Below are positions 60,371 through 64,000 of a stretch of DNA of 64,000 nucleotides, one piece after another. How positions within the stretch are numbered: the stretch's first letter is position 1; each line of letters begins with the position of its first letter. The stretch is from the NCBI GenBank assembly GCA_913061265.1, contig CAJXVS010000001.1, positions 434,001 through 498,000 on the forward strand. The letters run 5' to 3'. The notes below the pieces were generated by a model. That model was not told the origin of the DNA and did not search any database. It saw nothing but the letters and a program-made list of their open reading frames with translations. The position numbers and the translations under genes were made by a program. The DNA comes from an uncultured Halobacteriovorax sp. Lineage in GTDB: Bacteria; Bdellovibrionota; Bacteriovoracia; Bacteriovoracales; Bacteriovoracaceae.

Positions 60371-62092
60371 TTAACTTATTTTCTTAAACTTCCTATAGTC
60401 GATCTTATCAGCCACCATAACTTTAGAATTTAGATCTATTTCAACATGTCTTTTAATTCTTGCGAAAGAATCGTTATAAATGACATCCTCGAGTCCATAC
60501 TCCATCAATTCTTTATCGCTAAGGAAAACCTTATCAAAGTCAGACCCTATCTTGTCATTATTTAAGTATTTGTTTAACGAGCATAGATATAAGCTCCAAT
60601 AAGCTTCTGAAGAAGATAATTCTTTTTCAGTCATCGTAACTTTATTATCAACTTCTATTGATAATAGTTCTAAGAAGTCTATCTGATTTGAAGAAGGACT
60701 ATTTTTAAGAATGAAATTTCTAAAGTCATACTCAAACAAAACTTTTATCAAATCTACCCGGTGCTCTTTTATATTTGAAGCATTCTTTATTCCTTCTAGT
60801 TCAAAAATGCTTGGGTCTAAGATCTGTTTGAGTTCAGAGATGACTTCTTCATTGAACATATACTTAGAGTTGATTAAGCTCGAGAATAGAATAATAGTGC
60901 TTACTCCTCTTAAAATAACATCGTGTTTCTTAATTGTGCCGTACAGGTGAGAAAGAATCCCTATCACTCTTTTTACAGACCAGCATTCAGACTCCCTATA
61001 TCCCTCGATACAGAACTCAAACAAAATAAAGAATGAAGTCTCCATGCAAGACTGCTTAGTCGTTTTCTCTAACTTGTCTTCGAAGATTTCAAAAAATGCT
61101 CTTAGCTCAGCCTGCCCTTTTTGATCTTCCTGCAGCCCACTTGTCTCATAATCTTTAAAGAAAGAGATAACAGTAGCTAAATAGAAAGACATTTCAATAA
61201 GAGAGAGGTCTTTAAACTCCTGCCCCCTCTCTTCGAAGCTATGAATGACTTCATAAGAGAAGGAAAGTTTAAGTCTTAATGAGGAAATTATGCGTTTATG
61301 CTCTCTATTGAAAACGTGTGCTGAAAGCGACAATCCTTCAAGAGAGCCTGCGGCTATTCTATAAATTAAAATCCTTCGCGATTTTGGAATATTTAAAGTT
61401 GAAGCTGAGGATACGGGTAGTTGAGTGTAGTTAAGAAATCTGAAAAATGTATCAGGAAGAGTTTGATTAGGTTTTAGATCCTCGTAAAATCTTTTTAAGA
61501 TTGCTTGAGTGAAAGGATAATTAATATGTTCTCTTAAGTTGAATTTCTTAACAAGCCTACTTAGCCCGGAGATAAAATCATCTGGGCTTAAGCTCTCTTC
61601 ATCAGATTCTTCAAGGTAAAAAAAACGATACCTCGAAGATGTGTTGTAATGGTCTTCATACTTGAGCCCCATTTGATCTTGTAACTCTTGAAGAGCATCT
61701 GATACTTTATAGGTGTCAATATTAGTTGAAAGCAGGTAGTTGTAAGCGAAAAAAAATGCATCTAATCTTATAGCGTTTATCTCTTCAGGAAAAAAGCCTT
61801 TTCTCATTTCAGTCGAATACAGGTTATTTTTATTTAAGAGGCGGTTCTTTATACGAGAGACCCTAGAGTTTTGAGGTGTAATCTTTAGATTTTTTAAGAG
61901 GTTTTCAAGAGTGTCGCTTATACTTAAAGAGGTCAATTCTTCTTCAAAGCCCTCAAGTTCACTACATGTTATTTTCACTGATTGAAATACATGGAGAATA
62001 TAGGTTATGACTTTAACTCTCTCTTCCTGTCTCCAAGTCTCTGGGAATGGATTATAATATTTATAAGAAATAAGATCTAGTTTAGTATTCAT
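60371..62092 (-). CDS. 573-aa cytoplasmic protein of unknown function
   Basis: A long, helix-rich protein with no signal peptide, no membrane helices and no motifs I recognise. It contains several Leu-rich amphipathic segments (SLSISDTLENLLKNLK, LEKTTKQS). Overlaps the membrane gene at its start by 11 bp. It could be a lineage-specific scaffold. Coding potential is good: long open frame and normal codon use. Confidence 0.6.
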   Translation of the reverse strand: MNTKLDLISYKYYNPFPETWRQEERVKVITYILHVFQSVKITCSELEGFEEELTSLSISDTLENLLKNLKITPQNSRVSRIKNRLLNKNNLYSTEMRKGFFPEEINAIRLDAFFFAYNYLLSTNIDTYKVSDALQELQDQMGLKYEDHYNTSSRYRFFYLEESDEESLSPDDFISGLSRLVKKFNLREHINYPFTQAILKRFYEDLKPNQTLPDTFFRFLNYTQLPVSSASTLNIPKSRRILIYRIAAGSLEGLSLSAHVFNREHKRIISSLRLKLSFSYEVIHSFEERGQEFKDLSLIEMSFYLATVISFFKDYETSGLQEDQKGQAELRAFFEIFEDKLEKTTKQSCMETSFFILFEFCIEGYRESECWSVKRVIGILSHLYGTIKKHDVILRGVSTIILFSSLINSKYMFNEEVISELKQILDPSIFELEGIKNASNIKEHRVDLIKVLFEYDFRNFILKNSPSSNQIDFLELLSIEVDNKVTMTEKELSSSEAYWSLYLCSLNKYLNNDKIGSDFDKVFLSDKELMEYGLEDVIYNDSFARIKRHVEIDLNSKVMVADKIDYRKFKKIS

Positions 62093-62450
62093 TCTTCATT
62101 CCTCTTCGCATTCGGTTTAAGCGTGCGATTCGACGCTTTTTTTCATAATGCTTTATTAAGGCATCAGGCACCTTTTTCTCAGGCTCTGATTTCTTTGGTG
62201 TGAGATTGTTAATGATAAGAAATCCAATTAATGAACAGATCATATTGGTGAATACATCAAGCAAGTGATCGTCCACTGATGGAGTCACAAAACCACTTTT
62301 ACTCAAGTACCAATAATCAAAAAACTCTTTGAAGAAGCTTATAAACAACATTAAGACAAAGCCAGGAATCACCTTAAGCCTCGCTCCTCCGATACAGACT
62401 CCGAGAATAAAAGAGATTAAGGCGTGAAACATAAACCGATCGAACTCCAT
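62082..62450 (-). CDS. Small VanZ-like membrane protein
   Basis: About 122 aa from MEFDRFMFHALISF, with three hydrophobic helices, a conserved acidic pattern KEFFDYWYLSKSG...VDDHLLDVFTNMICSLIG (as in VanZ/YfiM-like proteins), and a basic tail ending KNEY. It overlaps the 573-aa gene by 11 bp. The longer start at 62462 adds only four residues. Confidence 0.62.
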   Translation of the reverse strand: MEFDRFMFHALISFILGVCIGGARLKVIPGFVLMLFISFFKEFFDYWYLSKSGFVTPSVDDHLLDVFTNMICSLIGFLIINNLTPKKSEPEKKVPDALIKHYEKKRRIARLNRMRRGMKNEY

Positions 62451-62462
62451 CCACACCTCCAA

Positions 62463-62738
62463 ACCTGCGTCACATGCCAGACCGCGCCGCTCTATCTTGC
62501 TGAAATTAATAATAACATAAAATAAAATCTACATTTCTTAAGTTTTTCTGATTTTAATCATGTTTTATTTAGAAGTGCCTTGAATGAACGGACACTTATC
62601 TAAAGAATACAAAAAGGGTACGTGATACCTTTTTTGGTAGTCGCAATTACTATTTAAAGTGGTGTCACGTACTCAGTTTGAATCTTCAGATTGAATTGAC
62701 CAAGGGATGAGCTCCCAGACTTATCTCGTTTTTCAAAT
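62463..62738. other. Gene-free stretch before the duplicated fragment
   Basis: This gap holds a terminator-like hairpin (62611-62635) and 'GTGTCACGTACTC', related to the hairpins at 62948. No gene is seen. With the next 230 bases it looks like a small inverted-repeat-bounded segment. Confidence 0.55.
62611..62635 (+). terminator. Palindromic terminator-like hairpin, left copy
   Basis: AAAAAGGGTA-CGTGA-TACCTTTTTT is a 10-bp stem (one G-U) with a five-base loop and T-run. An almost identical sequence lies inverted at 62948-62968. Confidence 0.6.
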
Positions 62739-62870
62739 ATGCAAGTAACCTTCTCCGAACTATTGCAAAAAGAAGGCATTCTAAGTGAGATGGATGCTAA
62801 GAAAGTGGCAGAAGATCTAAATGATACTCTACTAAAAAGTATGGATGAAAGTATCGAAGTTAAAGAGTAG
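62739..62870 (+). CDS. 43-aa copy of the small protein at 59472
   Basis: An ATG-started frame encodes MQVTFSELLQKEGILSEMDAKKVAEDLNDTLLKSMDESIEVKE, differing by two residues from the C-terminal 43 residues of the gene at 59472. The 5' third is missing. It is either a truncated duplicate or the true core of the family. No ribosome-binding site is obvious. Confidence 0.55.
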   Translation: MQVTFSELLQKEGILSEMDAKKVAEDLNDTLLKSMDESIEVKE

Positions 62871-62947
62871 GCTATGGAATAATGCCCGAGTTACCCTATC
62901 TAAGTAGGATAAGCTGACGGGCTAGGTAGGTACCTGGTCACTTGCAT

Positions 62948-62968
62948 AAAAGGTATCACGTACCTTTT
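62948..62968 (-). terminator. Palindromic terminator-like hairpin, right copy
   Basis: AAAAGGTA-TCACG-TACCTTTT is a perfect 8-bp stem and 5-base loop. It overlaps the stop codon of the minus-strand lipoprotein gene, whose last codons are encoded inside the hairpin. Confidence 0.7.
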
Positions 62969-63480
62969 TTATACTTCTCCAAAAGTCGATTGAGAGCAGG
63001 CACACTGAATCCAGTATCGTGAAAGAAAAGAACCTTTCCATCTTTTCCAAGAAGTATAACCCTTGCACTACGAGGATTTACATTTCCTAAGAATTCTTGA
63101 ACTTTTGAGCCATCTTCATAGATCGTAATCACGCCTTTCCAAATAGGTTTGGGAATCCCTTTTTTCATTCCCTCATCAATCATCGTTGAGAACATCTGAG
63201 GGAACATTCCTTTAATTGTTGGAGCCTCAAAAGTTGGTATGGTGGCCTTTTTCATATCAAGCCCTATAAACCAGCGGTCAATATCAAATTGCGACTTGTG
63301 CCGGAAACCAACTAAGAGAAGAGTCATCTCGCCCTTAAAGTCTTCTGGAATACTCCACTCTTTCCCATCTAAGGCTTTGCCGCTAACCGAAGGAAAGCCC
63401 TTGCCTACAATGTCTTGATTAGGGAAGCTTGAGCAGCTAACTAGTGATAAAAGAATTAGAAGTTTTAATAAGTTTTTCAT
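62956..63480 (-). CDS. Lipoprotein with thioredoxin-like/ATP10-like fold
   Basis: The 174-aa protein has a lipobox (LLSLVSC-SS), then FPSVSGKALDGKEWSIPEDFKGEMTLLLVGFRHKSQFD, the pattern of AhpC/TSA or ATP10-like thioredoxin-fold proteins, and GNVNPRSARVILLGKDGKVLFFHDTGFS. No CxxC is present, so it is not a normal thiol oxidoreductase. Its end lies in a hairpin terminator. Confidence 0.7.
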   Translation of the reverse strand: MKNLLKLLILLSLVSCSSFPNQDIVGKGFPSVSGKALDGKEWSIPEDFKGEMTLLLVGFRHKSQFDIDRWFIGLDMKKATIPTFEAPTIKGMFPQMFSTMIDEGMKKGIPKPIWKGVITIYEDGSKVQEFLGNVNPRSARVILLGKDGKVLFFHDTGFSVPALNRLLEKYKKGT

Positions 63481-63604
63481 AAAATCAATTTAGCATAAGA
63501 GTGCGACTTAAAAAATGATGTCTAAGTTTTGTTCTTAGACATTATCTGGGCGGCCCTTTAACTCTGGAAGATAATAATGATATGTATTGGTTAAGGAGAT
63601 CATT

Positions 63605-64000
63605 ATGAAATATTTAATCATGTTACTATTATTACCAAGTCTAGCTTGGGCCGATGGTTCGAGCCTCTTAAATGAGACCGCAGTTGTAAGCGAATTTGGA
63701 AAGATTAGCTACAGAGCACCAGTAAATAAAAATAGCCTTAAGAAACCAATTGTACTTTTTCACGGTGTCTACGGAGGAGCTTCCCATAGAACTTGGAAGA
63801 AACTCGTCCCCCTCCTTGATCAGGCAGGAGAAAGAGTCTTTGTCATGGACCTTCCTGGAGTTGGAGAGAGTGAAAAGCAAAAAAGGCCCTATACTATTTC
63901 TGATTTTGATAAGTTTGTTGAAAACTTTCTAATAGAAGTTGTGAAAGAAAGAGCTACTATCGTTTCAGAATCAATTCTAAGTAATGGAGTCCTTTCAGTA
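63605..64000 (+). CDS. Secreted alpha/beta hydrolase (3' end outside window)
   Basis: The open frame runs off the window (132 codons). A signal peptide (MKYLIMLLLLPSLAWA) is followed by PIVLFHGVYGGASHRTW (oxyanion-hole HG), VFVMDLPGVGESEK, and VSESILSNG in the nucleophile-elbow position. AAGGAG precedes the ATG by 5-6 nt. The substrate is unknown. Confidence 0.82.
   Translation, partial: MKYLIMLLLLPSLAWADGSSLLNETAVVSEFGKISYRAPVNKNSLKKPIVLFHGVYGGASHRTWKKLVPLLDQAGERVFVMDLPGVGESEKQKRPYTISDFDKFVENFLIEVVKERATIVSESILSNGVLSV

Noticed and set aside
1-64000. tRNA, rRNA, CRISPR array, transposase or prophage genes
   Set aside because: None was seen on either strand when reading through the window.

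Overview
The window is a 64 kb stretch of a low-GC, Gram-negative chromosome that carries many secreted proteins and lipoproteins. It has LolA/MMPL-type outer-membrane export genes, two cytoplasmic PAS-histidine kinases, a TldD/PmbA pair and densely packed genes on both strands. Together with a secreted deamidase-like enzyme and lineage-restricted secreted families, this suggests a Bdellovibrionota bacterium of the Bacteriovorax/Halobacteriovorax type. That assignment is inference. No rRNA, tRNA, CRISPR array, transposase or prophage was seen.

Layout. (1) 1-14.6 kb is mixed housekeeping and accessory genes: the end of a radical-SAM/SPASM protein, GNAT, an ArsR/SRPBCC pair divergent from an AhpD-like gene, GFA, a Tat-type intradiol dioxygenase and a secreted serine protease. 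It also holds DUF6172/YaiI, a three-gene operon (methyltransferase, dehydrogenase-aminotransferase fusion, methyltransferase without a normal start codon), an RlmM-like enzyme and an orphan histidine kinase. (2) 14.6-36.2 kb is a large aryl-polyene (xanthomonadin/flexirubin-like) pigment cluster. (3) 36.2-48.1 kb has metallopeptidases, TldD/PmbA, lipoproteins, a Cys-rich Sel1-like protein, tandem secreted paralogues with an HTH regulator and a parS-like site array between them, and a protein-glutaminase-like enzyme. (4) 48.2-55.5 kb is a zinc-uptake locus: zur, znuBCA, an outer-membrane barrel, a lipoprotein, His-rich secreted proteins, and a divergent 627-aa His-rich protein sharing a control region with two TGCAA-N5-TTGCA palindromes. 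(5) 55.6-64 kb has a GC-rich nucleotide kinase with an unusual N-terminal domain, a secreted kinase-like protein, a second histidine kinase, a globin, a duplicated small gene with palindromic repeats, a 573-aa orphan, and a partial alpha/beta hydrolase.

How the genes work together. In the pigment cluster an aromatic amino-acid ammonia-lyase would supply a (hydroxy)cinnamate starter, and the AMP-ligase would load it on an ACP. Three ketosynthases plus two KS-like chain-length partners, a FabG-type reductase and two hotdog dehydratases would build the conjugated chain on two ACPs. A flavin enzyme with halogenase signatures, a CrtI-like oxidoreductase, acyltransferases, a GT2-DUF2062-LpxL fusion and a polysaccharide deacetylase would decorate and lipidate it. 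LolA-like, MMPL and DUF3261-like proteins would move it to the outer membrane, and a C45-type Ntn hydrolase sits in that export operon. In the zinc locus, Zur, encoded last in the operon, probably represses both arms of the divergent promoter.
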